A DNA stretch of 64,000 bases from Aquanectria penicillioides (Eukaryota > Ascomycota > Sordariomycetes > Hypocreales > Nectriaceae): contig PYIU01000009.1 of assembly GCA_003415625.1 (NCBI GenBank), positions 3,286,001 to 3,350,000 of the forward strand, given 5' to 3'. The position numbers and the translations under genes are program-made. A model generated the notes under the pieces. It saw only the letters and a list, made by a program, of their open reading frames with translations. It made no database searches and was not told the origin of the DNA. Below are positions 33,716 through 43,972 of the stretch, piece by piece; position 1 is the stretch's first letter; every line of letters begins with the position of its first letter.

Positions 33716-35355
33716 TCATTCGGGCTTTTGTCCATACACCACGTGACTAATACAAATGTTAGCTTAAGCGTGATTCAAGATGTAGGGCTAACATACATTT
33801 TCCAGTAGCCATGTTTAGTTTTATCCTTCAGATCCTTTCTCACGTCCGTAAGAAACACCTCCAATTGCTCCGTTGTCCATCCCAGGGCCCGTGTGAACAA
33901 GGCTAAGCTTAGAGCTTGGACGCCCTGTAAAATGTTCTCAAGAATCCAAGCACCTAGACATCAATTAGCCATCGAATTGTTGGTGCATGCATGAAAGTTC
34001 TTGCCTAGTTCCTTAAATTTCGGATCTTTTGGCCAAGTGTTGGTCGGCCACTTATACACAACTTCTGTGACATTGATGAAACCGGCATCCTGCAGCTGCT
34101 GCTTGTATCGCGTTCCAGAGTCTAGGCCGCTGCCCAGTTTAGTGCCTGCATCATTCAAATACTTGCTCCATTGGTACAAGGCGCTGTCCTTAGCCAGCGT
34201 GCCGTCGTCTGATTCCATAGGATTCACAGGATCCAGCAGCTCAATGTAACCCCCAGGTGTCAGATTTCTAATAGACCAAGACCTTAGTCAAATACAACAT
34301 TTCGAACAAAAACTCGCAGAAATCAAACTCACTCATATGCCTGACTGAATAGCTTTGACCAGTTAGCGATCGACCCAGACAGCATTCGCATGTAAATGAA
34401 GTCAAATGGATTGTGATAGGTCCATTCCGCTTCTAGGTCGTCAACATAGAACGTCGCATTCGGTGGTACACTTCTCGAAGAATTAAAAATCAATCTGACA
34501 GGTTACGATAACAAATAGCGTACAAAGGTGGCTGAATGGGGCTAAGATCAACACCCAAGACCTTGCTAGTGTCAGAATATGTAGTTTATAAAGTGAGGTG
34601 TCAAAAATCAGTTGCGCACTTCCGTTTCAGGATGCTCATCGGCTATAAAATGGTCAGATTTGAGTCAAAAGGCATTTGGTTCATGCCTACCAAAGTCCAT
34701 TGCCCAAATGCCTGTGCCACAACCAGCATCGAGTACTCGCTTCAAAGTTTTGTCCTTGCCGGCAGGGCAAAGAAACAGTTTGTTATCTAGCGTTAGTAGG
34801 CAGCAATGATGTTGGAGATCTTGATGTATGTTAGTCCCGGTAGAAGTAACACTGATATGAGTTCCAAACCTAATCGTTCATTCTCCATCTTTTGTGAAGA
34901 AGATATCAATACACTGTGTATACAATTTATCTCTTTATCTTACCTCGTCATTTGGTAGAATGTAAGCTGAAAAAAGCTTCGCGTCAGACGCCAATTTCAA
35001 CCGAGGTGGATTTCCTGAACTCACAGCCTTCCTTGTAGGCATGGTATGTTCGACCATTCTCCACCCGATATTTGAGAATACTCGAGTTCAATGACGTTGT
35101 TTCACTACCATGGAGAGAGCTCTAAAGAGTGAAAAATAAGAATAAGATATGAAAAAACACTCGAATGAAGGGTCAAGTCTCACCGCGTCAAGCGCCGAAT
35201 CACCGTCGTCAGCGTCATGTACCTGGCAGCAAAGCATCGTCAGTTTCTCGATAACCCGTCTGAATAATTTCCATAAAATGTACTTCGGGTTCAATGATGA
35301 CAGGGTCGGTAGCTTGGGGGCTGGCCTCTGTATCCTGTGCAGTTTCGTGCGACAT
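33716..35355 (-). CDS. LaeA-like SAM-dependent methyltransferase, 12 exons
   Basis: Exons: 35355-35284, 35222-35184, 35121-35025, 34966-34944, 34888-34870, 34819-34691, 34642-34620, 34561-34524, 34470-34333, 34267-34005, 33953-33797, 33746-33716. Every phase closes, giving 342 residues. The path reads YRVENGRTYHAYKEGSYILPNDE, then the SAM-binding VLDAGCGTGIWAMDF, GVDLSPIQPP, FYVDDLEAEW, FDFIYMRMLSG, LTPGGYIELLD and ends HVVYGQKPE. All are landmarks of the fungal LaeA-like/Methyltransf_23 group. Intron 10 (34004-33954) uses a GC donor (GCAAGA...TCTAG); no GT is available. Exons 4, 5 and 7 are only 19-23 bp. Such enzymes are often linked to secondary metabolism, but most paralogues have unknown substrates and no backbone gene is nearby. 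Confidence 0.85.
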
Positions 35356-36380
35356 TATGATGTTAACTTTCGAGCTAATGCTTGTGATACTCTCCGAAAC
35401 TTTGAGGAATGAGATATTTGTAGAATAAGTATCAGCTCACGACGGTATCAAAGGAAAAGGATTATGCTTAACTACAGATCATTCCAAGCCACGTCATGCC
35501 TGGTCGTCCCAAGAGCACGCTGAGCTGGGGTAACGAACCGAGCGGTTCTGCATCGAGTATGATTGGTTCTTAGAATCCATCCTTGTAAGCCTCCATATCC
35601 CGTCCAATCTGAGGCACATATATAAAGGCGGTGTAAGGGTTGCAGAGTACGGCAAATGACCAATGCGAACATGTGGAACGTTGAACGATGGTACAAGTGG
35701 AGGTTTTGTCGGTGGATTCCGTGGCTGTTCCTGTATTAACTAATCATTGCAACGAATAAACAGTTTTGGATGCAATACCATTAGAGGGTCACAACTAACC
35801 TTTTAAGACTGGTCTGGAGAGGTGAGTGAGGTGGTAATGATGTCATGCTTGACATTATCAGGCGCACAATTGAGCGGTAGTGATCCCCTAAGGTCCGAAG
35901 TGGTGGGTTCGGGATTATGCACAATTGATCAAGTAACTGATAAGCGAGAGCTACTGCATAACTATTTTAACTTATATCTGAGTTATTATCAGTGCTGAGC
36001 TGGGATTGTGCAGTGAGATTTCGACAATCAAGCATTGATTGGGCAGACGAAGTCGGCAGGCTATGAACACCCACTCTCAGGATGCCCGCCCAGAGGTCAA
36101 AATGAGAGTGGAATTAATAGACCTTGATTGACCATTTGTTACGTGCTAAGAATGAATCCAACTACCAAATATTAAATATCTTAAAGCCGGTGAGGTTCTT
36201 TTTTTTACCACGTGATTGGCAATGCCAAACAGGCCCCAAAACACAAAACATAAGCTGACAGCTGTTGCCTACGGTTGACTTTATAATTAGGGACTTCTGT
36301 CTCAAAACCCATTTTTCACTCCATTTACACCCACTCAAACTTCCCATTTTAGCTTAGCTTACTTCATGAATAGACCAATT
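35356..36380. other. intergenic upstream of the methyltransferase
   Basis: No gene seen; AT-rich, with short frames only. Confidence 0.6.
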
Positions 36381-36749
36381 AAAATGGCTAAATATATACG
36401 GTAATTTTATAGGGCATAGCCTCTATAATATAGCGCTCTTCCCCTATATTTATAGCGCCATCCCTCTATAAATATCGGGCTTGCTGCTATAAATATAGGG
36501 CTTTGCAGCTATAAATATAGTTAAGAAGTGCTATAAGTATAGCATTACGCTATAATTACAGCGAGCCTACACTATATTGATAGTGCTTTACCACTGTAAA
36601 TATACAGGGGTAAACTTAAAAATACAACTTATAAGAAAATATTTTTATACCCTACATTGATAGAGTGAGTGCGCTATAAATATAGGGGAGGTGCGCTATA
36701 TTATAGTGGCTATGCCCTATAAAATTGGGGTATATATTTAGGCCATTTT
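36381..36749. mobile_element. 369 bp inverted-repeat element (MITE-like) in the NLR promoter
   Basis: The ends form a long imperfect terminal inverted repeat. AAAATGGCTAAATATATACG... starts at 36381, and its near-complement ends ...TATATATTTAGGCCATTTT at 36749. The arms match over about 55 bp, including ATTTTATAGGGCATAGCC. The interior is filled with variants of CTATAAATATAGGGC in both orientations. There is no coding capacity. No target-site duplication was clear. It lies 187 bp upstream of the NLR start codon. Confidence 0.75.
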
Positions 36750-36935
36750 GAAAACTGCCCCTCCGGGTGGCCTTATCAATTCTTTTTTAGGCGAAACCGG
36801 TGTTGAGACGGAAGTCCCTACAGTCAACTACCTGTATTGCCTAGTGCCCCGCGATAAACAAGAGTGTGCACACTCGTGATTCAACAATTTTGACAATACA
36901 TCTACACATCATTGACTATTCAAGACTGTTCCATC

Positions 36936-39900
36936 ATGCCAAATTCCACCAATACCGCCGACGAATACGAGTTTATTACCCATGACGATGCTGCTTTGAG
37001 CCTCGAAATCCTCGATCAAATCCGCGAGTGGCTCCAGCCGACTGATTATCTTGCCGAGTCGGGAGAATACCGCCGACACCTCTTGTCGCAGGCTCCTGGA
37101 ACTGGCCTTTGGATTTGCGAGACGGAAGAATACAAAAAATGGCACGATTCTTCAGATCATGGCAGCCTCTGGATCAAGGGCGTTCCAGGCGCGGGCAAGT
37201 CGGTAACGGCAGCCTCCATCATTCAGCACCTCAAGACGACTGAGGATGCTCCCGTTTTGTTCTTCTTTTTCCGGAACATCGTCTCGGCAAACTTCTCGCC
37301 GCGTGCTCTGATTCAAGATTGGCTTGCACAGCTTCTGCCCTCCTCTCCCAAGCTTCAACTCGCTCTCCAATCACGCCTGGAAACCTGTCTTGCAGAAACC
37401 TCTGACGGCGACCTCATTCAGTTATTCCTCGATGGGGTATCGTGTATTCCCAAGGTTTATTGCGTTGGCGATGCTCTCGATGAGATGACAACAGAAAACA
37501 GATCATTCCTTGACAAACTGAATAGCCTAGCCACCTATCGTCCGCAGTCGCTTAAGCTCCTCCTCACCAGCAGGCCTAAACAATACCTCCAAACTGCACT
37601 GCGTGACTCCTCTATAGTGCACGTCAGCCTTCAGAAGCATCTTGTTGATGCAGACATCATTGCATATCTCAATCATCGATTTGATGTAGCCCCAAAATCG
37701 TCCAATCAACAACAGATCAAACAGCACGTCATCAACATGGTTGCACGAAGGTCAGAAGGCTTGTTTCTATATGCCAAACTTACAATGGATCAAGTTGAAT
37801 CCTCTCTGTTTTCAGATGCTGTCGTAAATATCAGCGATCTCGAAAAGCTGCTTCCTGTCGGCCTGGAGCAGACATACAGTAGCGTATTGGCGACGCAGCG
37901 TCGAGATCACAAAGTGGACGTAGACTTACAGGTGCTTGTCCTTGGGGCTATTACCCATGCATCTCGTCCATTACGGTTGTATGAGCTAGCAGGTTTGATC
38001 AAATGCGTGTGTCCGGATGCCGTAGCACCGACAGGCTTTAAGGCCTTGATTTCTGCCTGTTGCGGGCCATTAGTTGAAATCTTAGAGGATGAGACGTTGC
38101 AGGTGATTCATCATTCATTCACAGAGTTCCTACGTGGAGAAAAACGCAGCAGATCAACGAGTGGCATCTCCTCAGACGAGTTCCCTGTCATAAACTCTGC
38201 TAAAGCCCACAAAGTGATGGCAATCAACTGTTTGCGATACCTACGGTCTGGATCGCTGTTACTAGACAGCGAGAATTCCGATAATATAACCAGAGAATCA
38301 TCCTTTTTCTTCACTCCACCTCAGCATCAGGAGCTGGATTGGTCGTTTATGGGGCGGGATTCAAAGCAGCCGGAAGACCCCTTCATTTACCAGGAGGCTC
38401 GCCTGCTGCATCCTTTTCTAAGCTACTCTGTGGAAAATTGGTCTTACCATGCGGCTCGCTATGACATGAAGGATGAAGAGCTTTTTGATGTCCTCTTCCA
38501 GTTTCTCAACCCCCAGAGTATTGCATTTCGGAGGTGGCTTGTTCTTCAGTGGGGCTCAACTTCAGCGAGCAAGGATAGCATTGAAGGCATGCCGACAAGA
38601 CTCCACATTGCGGCCTTTTCGGGGCTCTCCGAACTTGTATCCGAATTGGTACAAAAAGGTGTGCCTGTTGACACTTTGGATGCTCAAAAACGAAGCCCGC
38701 TGCACTGGGCAGCTCAAAACGGACACTCCAAAGTGACTTCACTGCTCATCCAGCATGGGAGCTGCCCAAATCTCGAAGATTGGCGTGGCCTTAAGCCGAT
38801 TCATCTTGCAGCACGGAAAAACCATGTTTCTGTTGTAACGACGCTCCTCAAAGCCGGTGTTGAGCCAGATACCATCAAAACAAAAGAAGATCGTGCCGGG
38901 ATGCTCTTGGATGGTGAGAGGATGACCAAGGGTGAATGTGCGATTCTCTATGTCAGCCAACTCGGACACTCAGAGACCGCCATTTCAATGATACCTTTTT
39001 GTAAATCCGAGGTTCTGGAACAGCTTCTGTGCGAGTCCTGTCGCTTTGGTCGTGTCGATGCTGTCTTGGCTATTTTAGAGCGATCGAATGTCTCTGCTGA
39101 CGCAATGTATCTCGGAGCAACCGCTTTGTTCTTTGCGTGCAGCTCAGCTAGTGTGAAATGCGTCGAGGCTCTTCTAAGTCAAGGGGCAAACGTGCACAAG
39201 GTGTCAAAGTGGACGCCTCGACAAACCATCTGTGGTGGCCTAGGTGTAACAGGACCTATTTTAGCACCCCTTCATCGCCTTGTCCAGGTATGGGATGAGA
39301 AGAACGACCCGCAGTGCCGAGCCATTTTGAGGTTGCTGGTAAAAGCCAAGGTTGATATTGACCAGCCTGTCGAAGACAGAAATACGCCCCTTCTTTTTGC
39401 TGCTGGGGCCTCTGATCGGTCAGGTCGCCTCCGCCTTCATGTTCACGCTCTCCAGGCCCTGCTAGAAGCAGGAGCGGACGCCAAAAAGACGCAGAAAGAT
39501 GGCGATACAGCCTTGAATCTGGTTCTCCAGACGTATGCTAAATCTTACGCATTTTTGTGGTGCGATATCAAGCCTATCCAACTTCTCGTAGAGCATGGAT
39601 GTCACCCGAACCAGCGAGGATTTCACGGGAGGTCTGCGTTGCATTGCTTCTTGGGTCGCAGGAGTTTCGATGAGGAGACTAAGAACATTGATCGCATCCT
39701 GCAGTATTTGCTTGATCATGGCGCTGACCCTGATAGTCAAGATGAGGACGGATATGCTGCCCTCGATCACGGCATCGTACACGGCCTTGACGTGTTTCGA
39801 AAACTATTCTCAAGGTGCCAAGATGACTTGGCCAAACAGCGATGCTGGTTTTCGTTACCCTCCATGCTTCACATTGAAAAGTTCACCAGCTTTGTTGAGT

Positions 39901-42900
39901 TGTTGCTCGCAGGAGGCATGGACATCAACGCAAGAGCATCAGATGGCCGAACGTTATACTTGCGCTCCCTAAAATCGGAGAAGAAGCTGCGTTTTCTTCA
40001 AGGCCATGGAGCAAGGACTGATGTCATTGACAAAGACGGCAACAACTCCCTGCACATTATCTGTCGACTACACACATGCATGCGTGAACGACTAGAACAG
40101 CTTATCGCTGATGACGGTGTGGACCCGCTCGTCACAAACAAGAATGGAGATACATTGCTGCATCATGTCGCTTCATGGTACACTGGGGCACAAGAAGAGG
40201 TGGATTACGTACGCTGGCTAATTAGTCTTGGAATACCCATCAACGCTGTGAACAATGCTGGCTTCACTGCTTTGCACGTATCTCAGAACAAGGATCTGTC
40301 TGCGCGTAGGAGACGTGTCGACTCCGACATCAAAGACCACTTCCACTTTGTCCACGCCATCAATAGCGACAAGGGCGTCAAATTCGACATCCGAGACGGG
40401 AATGGCTTGACTGCAGTGCATTTGTCAGCCATGCGGTCTGGACTCGAGGTGAACGCTTTGGTGGCTGCTGGTGCAGACCTAAACGTCTTGACGGAAGATG
40501 GGCAAAACGTTCTGCATCTCTCATCTCGAGCGCGCCAACCCAACATTGTTGGCCAAATACTCGAGCAGCTTGGATCCATTGACGTTAATCAAAAGGACAG
40601 CTTTGGAAGAACGCCGCTTTACTACGCGTGCAGCTCTGGTGAACTCGAGTCGGTAGCGCTTCTTCTTAAGCATGGCGCCGACGTACACGCTCTTGACTCA
40701 AGCGGGCGGTCTATTCTTCATGCGTGCGCTGAATTTAGAGCCGAACAAAACATATGGGACTCTCACGTCCATCGGGCCCCATGGCTACGTAGCCCTCCTG
40801 CAGATTCTTTCCGCCCGGTCCCACCACCTTTTCAGTATAGGGACGGACCTTGGTTCCCGAGTCAGTATTGGAACATACGGCCAATGATTCGCAAGAGTTT
40901 CTTCCCTGCGGTGAAAGATATTGCAAAGATGATTTTGGACGCCAACTGCGATCCAACTATCGTTGACAAATCCCGCTGCACGGCGCTAGATGTCGCCATA
41001 CACGACGGGTGTATCGAGGTCGTTGACATGTTCGCCACAGACGAAGATCTATTTGACAAAGTAAAAAGGCTCTTAGAAGAAGACAAGGACACAAAGGGAC
41101 GCGCAGACCAGATCCACAGGTATCTCAAGGCTCAGATGGTGTTAATGCGGCCAAGGTCCTACTTCAATGCGCTCGACCAAGACAAGTGCACGTTCGATCA
41201 AGTTTTGGAGTATCCCTTTCTATCAATGGACCATCTCATCCCTGAAGATGCCGCAAAACTGATCAATGAAGGGTTCGCGGCGGATCCACTGAACACCTCG
41301 TGCTACACCATCCTCGAACATCTCATGAGACCCAGCCATCTGCAGTTGGCCGAGCGTGTGTCTCCTCTCATCCTACACTATTCCTCGTATGGGCCACTCA
41401 AGTCCCGGCTGGAGGAACTGTTAAAGTCTGGGGAGTCCAGAAGCCTGGAAGCCTTGCCTCCACTGCAGTTGGCTTGTAGATCATTGAATCCGAATCTGCA
41501 GATGTTGCGACACCTAGTGGAGCATCTTCAGGTCGACGTCAATTCGCAACAAGCAGTATTTAATATGAATCTCATTAGCGAGAAGAATGAGATCTTGCCG
41601 GGAGGAACTGCGCTGCATGTGCTAGCATCAGCGGATGGCTGGTGGCAAGTGGAGGGGATGAGATATTTGATCGTCAACGGAGCCGATGTCAATGCTCGAG
41701 ATGAAACAGGTCAAACTCCACTTCACATAGCCGCACGTGGAAAGTCTGATCCTCAAATCATCAAACCTAGACGTGTAATAACCGAGGACAACCCCGATGT
41801 GGAAGAAGGATATTGGAAGCCTGCTGCTGTACGCGTGCTTCTTGACAACGGTGCCGATCCCAACATTCTGGACAACGAGGGGCAATCATCACTCCACAAG
41901 GCTTCTGGTGAACCACCTATCATTCGAGAGCTACTTCGCAGAGGTGCCGATGCGATGGCCGGGGCCACAAGTCCCTTGTTCTTCGCCATATCCAGTCAAA
42001 ATGCCGAGGCATTGGAGGCCTTTCTTGATCAAGGAATCAGCGTTGACTCCATTGACGAAAAGCGCGAGATCAACGATCTGTATTACTTGCCAGATGAACC
42101 ACGAAAAGTTTATGCGCTTCTGTGCACGGCATTTGGGACGTCGGTTCCCGGTGGCATTTTCGAGTCTGTGCCGTTGCTTCGTATTCTGGTCAAGCGCGGT
42201 GCCAACTTGTATCTGCCCTTGAATGACAAGGAAACATTGATCCACTTCCTCTTTGAGTTCCCCTATTATGAAGCATTGGATGCTTTGCTCCAAGAGCCAT
42301 GCGTATCCCGAATCGACTTCAACCGTCGTGATCAGCGAGGTCGCACGGTGCTGATGGCTGCCTGTAGATGGGGTGGTGTCTTGCCGGGCTTCTCGTACAG
42401 ACGCGGAGAATCAAAAGTGCCTGCGCCAATTGAGCGGATTCTGGATCTCGGTGCGGATATTAAAATGGTTGATGATGACGGAAAGACGGCTCTTCATCAC
42501 ATTTTGGATAACCCCGATGTTCCAGATGATGTTATCATTTCGTTTATCAATCGTAAGGAAGTCTCACCGATCCTTTTGGCCAAGGATAACGATGGGCGCT
42601 CGCCACTCCATTACGCTCTCCGCATCTTGCGTCCACAAGTGTGCGACTTGATGCTTGCCAAGGGAGCCAGTCTACTAGAGCCCGACCCAAAGGGTCTCAC
42701 GGCTCTACATTACATTGCTACCGAGTGTCTCACAGCTCGTCGGTTTGGCTCCCATGGATCATTCTTTGACACAGAAATACCAAAAGACCATTTTGACAAT
42801 TGTTTGAACATTTGGCAAAGATTCATAGCCCAAGGGGGGTCCATCAATGTAACCGATAACACAGGCAACACCCCCCTTCTCACATATCTATCATCCTCAG

Positions 42901-43202
42901 AGATAGATCCTAACACCACCAAGTCAGAAGCATGTCATCTTGATCACTACGACAGGCTGTTTCCAACCAATAGCGGTGTTGATATATTTGCTGCAAACAA
43001 CGAGGGTGAAACAGCCCTACATGTTATCACGAGAAGAGAGAAGGCTGGTCGCGCGACGCCAGGACATGACAAGGCACTATTCGAAGCGATGATGGGCAAA
43101 GGACTAGATCCGCTAAAAGAAGATGCCAGGGGCAGAAGCGCACTTGATACAGCCAGTGCGTGTGAAAAGGATGACATCGTTGCGATATGGAAAAGGAAGT
43201 AG
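36936..43202 (+). CDS. NACHT-ankyrin NLR-like protein, 2088 residues, intronless
   Basis: STAND-class signalling ATPase of the fungal NLR type, thought to act in heterokaryon incompatibility or immune-like recognition (family knowledge). The start is the first ATG (MPNSTNT); the open frame extends 8 codons upstream without an ATG. Residues 1-75 are a short N-terminus with no recognisable HET, Goodbye-like or phosphorylase effector domain. The NACHT core follows: P-loop GVPGAGKS at 82-89, Walker B VYCVGDALDEM near 174-184, and the TSRP sensor at about 211. A winged-helix/linker region runs to about 550. From about 551 to the end there are some 25-30 ankyrin repeats (SPLHWAAQNGHSKVTSLLIQ, TPLYYACSSGELESVALLL), divergent from each other. 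The 6.3 kb frame is unbroken, so the gene is probably functional. It is preceded by an inverted-repeat element. Confidence 0.93.
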   Translation: MPNSTNTADEYEFITHDDAALSLEILDQIREWLQPTDYLAESGEYRRHLLSQAPGTGLWICETEEYKKWHDSSDHGSLWIKGVPGAGKSVTAASIIQHLKTTEDAPVLFFFFRNIVSANFSPRALIQDWLAQLLPSSPKLQLALQSRLETCLAETSDGDLIQLFLDGVSCIPKVYCVGDALDEMTTENRSFLDKLNSLATYRPQSLKLLLTSRPKQYLQTALRDSSIVHVSLQKHLVDADIIAYLNHRFDVAPKSSNQQQIKQHVINMVARRSEGLFLYAKLTMDQVESSLFSDAVVNISDLEKLLPVGLEQTYSSVLATQRRDHKVDVDLQVLVLGAITHASRPLRLYELAGLIKCVCPDAVAPTGFKALISACCGPLVEILEDETLQVIHHSFTEFLRGEKRSRSTSGISSDEFPVINSAKAHKVMAINCLRYLRSGSLLLDSENSDNITRESSFFFTPPQHQELDWSFMGRDSKQPEDPFIYQEARLLHPFLSYSVENWSYHAARYDMKDEELFDVLFQFLNPQSIAFRRWLVLQWGSTSASKDSIEGMPTRLHIAAFSGLSELVSELVQKGVPVDTLDAQKRSPLHWAAQNGHSKVTSLLIQHGSCPNLEDWRGLKPIHLAARKNHVSVVTTLLKAGVEPDTIKTKEDRAGMLLDGERMTKGECAILYVSQLGHSETAISMIPFCKSEVLEQLLCESCRFGRVDAVLAILERSNVSADAMYLGATALFFACSSASVKCVEALLSQGANVHKVSKWTPRQTICGGLGVTGPILAPLHRLVQVWDEKNDPQCRAILRLLVKAKVDIDQPVEDRNTPLLFAAGASDRSGRLRLHVHALQALLEAGADAKKTQKDGDTALNLVLQTYAKSYAFLWCDIKPIQLLVEHGCHPNQRGFHGRSALHCFLGRRSFDEETKNIDRILQYLLDHGADPDSQDEDGYAALDHGIVHGLDVFRKLFSRCQDDLAKQRCWFSLPSMLHIEKFTSFVELLLAGGMDINARASDGRTLYLRSLKSEKKLRFLQGHGARTDVIDKDGNNSLHIICRLHTCMRERLEQLIADDGVDPLVTNKNGDTLLHHVASWYTGAQEEVDYVRWLISLGIPINAVNNAGFTALHVSQNKDLSARRRRVDSDIKDHFHFVHAINSDKGVKFDIRDGNGLTAVHLSAMRSGLEVNALVAAGADLNVLTEDGQNVLHLSSRARQPNIVGQILEQLGSIDVNQKDSFGRTPLYYACSSGELESVALLLKHGADVHALDSSGRSILHACAEFRAEQNIWDSHVHRAPWLRSPPADSFRPVPPPFQYRDGPWFPSQYWNIRPMIRKSFFPAVKDIAKMILDANCDPTIVDKSRCTALDVAIHDGCIEVVDMFATDEDLFDKVKRLLEEDKDTKGRADQIHRYLKAQMVLMRPRSYFNALDQDKCTFDQVLEYPFLSMDHLIPEDAAKLINEGFAADPLNTSCYTILEHLMRPSHLQLAERVSPLILHYSSYGPLKSRLEELLKSGESRSLEALPPLQLACRSLNPNLQMLRHLVEHLQVDVNSQQAVFNMNLISEKNEILPGGTALHVLASADGWWQVEGMRYLIVNGADVNARDETGQTPLHIAARGKSDPQIIKPRRVITEDNPDVEEGYWKPAAVRVLLDNGADPNILDNEGQSSLHKASGEPPIIRELLRRGADAMAGATSPLFFAISSQNAEALEAFLDQGISVDSIDEKREINDLYYLPDEPRKVYALLCTAFGTSVPGGIFESVPLLRILVKRGANLYLPLNDKETLIHFLFEFPYYEALDALLQEPCVSRIDFNRRDQRGRTVLMAACRWGGVLPGFSYRRGESKVPAPIERILDLGADIKMVDDDGKTALHHILDNPDVPDDVIISFINRKEVSPILLAKDNDGRSPLHYALRILRPQVCDLMLAKGASLLEPDPKGLTALHYIATECLTARRFGSHGSFFDTEIPKDHFDNCLNIWQRFIAQGGSINVTDNTGNTPLLTYLSSSEIDPNTTKSEACHLDHYDRLFPTNSGVDIFAANNEGETALHVITRREKAGRATPGHDKALFEAMMGKGLDPLKEDARGRSALDTASACEKDDIVAIWKRK

Positions 43203-43945
43203 CACATCTGCGTGCTAAACATGCCAAGAGGGATCTCCTTGGTGTAGGAATTAGGCATAGTTTATGATCATCACATGGGATTCGAAATCATCCATCTACG
43301 GAAAACTATGTCAACAAACCTCCTTAAATCAAGATTCATGTGCAATAAGCCATTAAGCTCAGCAAAAACCAAAAGCGAACTTGAGCCAACTTGACGACTC
43401 ATCTCAAGGATGAAAATCTCAAGTTCCTCCCAAGTAGCTACCCTATATTCCCCACATGGAACTCAACTCTCGCATGTTCAATCTTACGTCACATCGTCTT
43501 CAGCGATGGTTTTCTTGGCGGCACTAACTAGTCCATAATCCAGATTTTATTTGGTGGGGTAGCTCACTCCGGATGAACGCTCGTCATTGCCGAATGTTTG
43601 GCGTAATTTACCTGGCCGACAACGCCCTAAGATGCGTATTTCCGTCGTGTTCAGCGGCTCGTTCAGAAATTTCCGAGTTTCTCTTAGTCACTAGCGTACT
43701 CAGTTGATTCATAACATCGGCGAGGGAGTTTTTTCCTCCTCGTCGGATTTCCGTGGTTTAGTCTCTCAGGTTGAATTGACTTTGGACACTCGTTGCCAGC
43801 CAAAAGTGTGTTTTTAGCGGCTTGTTGAACAAGCGGCGTGAATTGTGTTTCGGTTTAGCCCGATTTGGTTCCTTCTTTTTCTTTGAACGAGTTGTCCCCC
43901 CCTTGCCCACGTCGCTGAGAAGTCCTGGTAAACCCAAAATACCTG
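43203..43945. other. intergenic, promoter of the first MFS gene
   Basis: No gene seen; T-rich tracts near the right end fit a fungal promoter. Confidence 0.6.
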
Positions 43946-43972
43946 ATGACCTTCACCCTATTTGGTCCTCCA

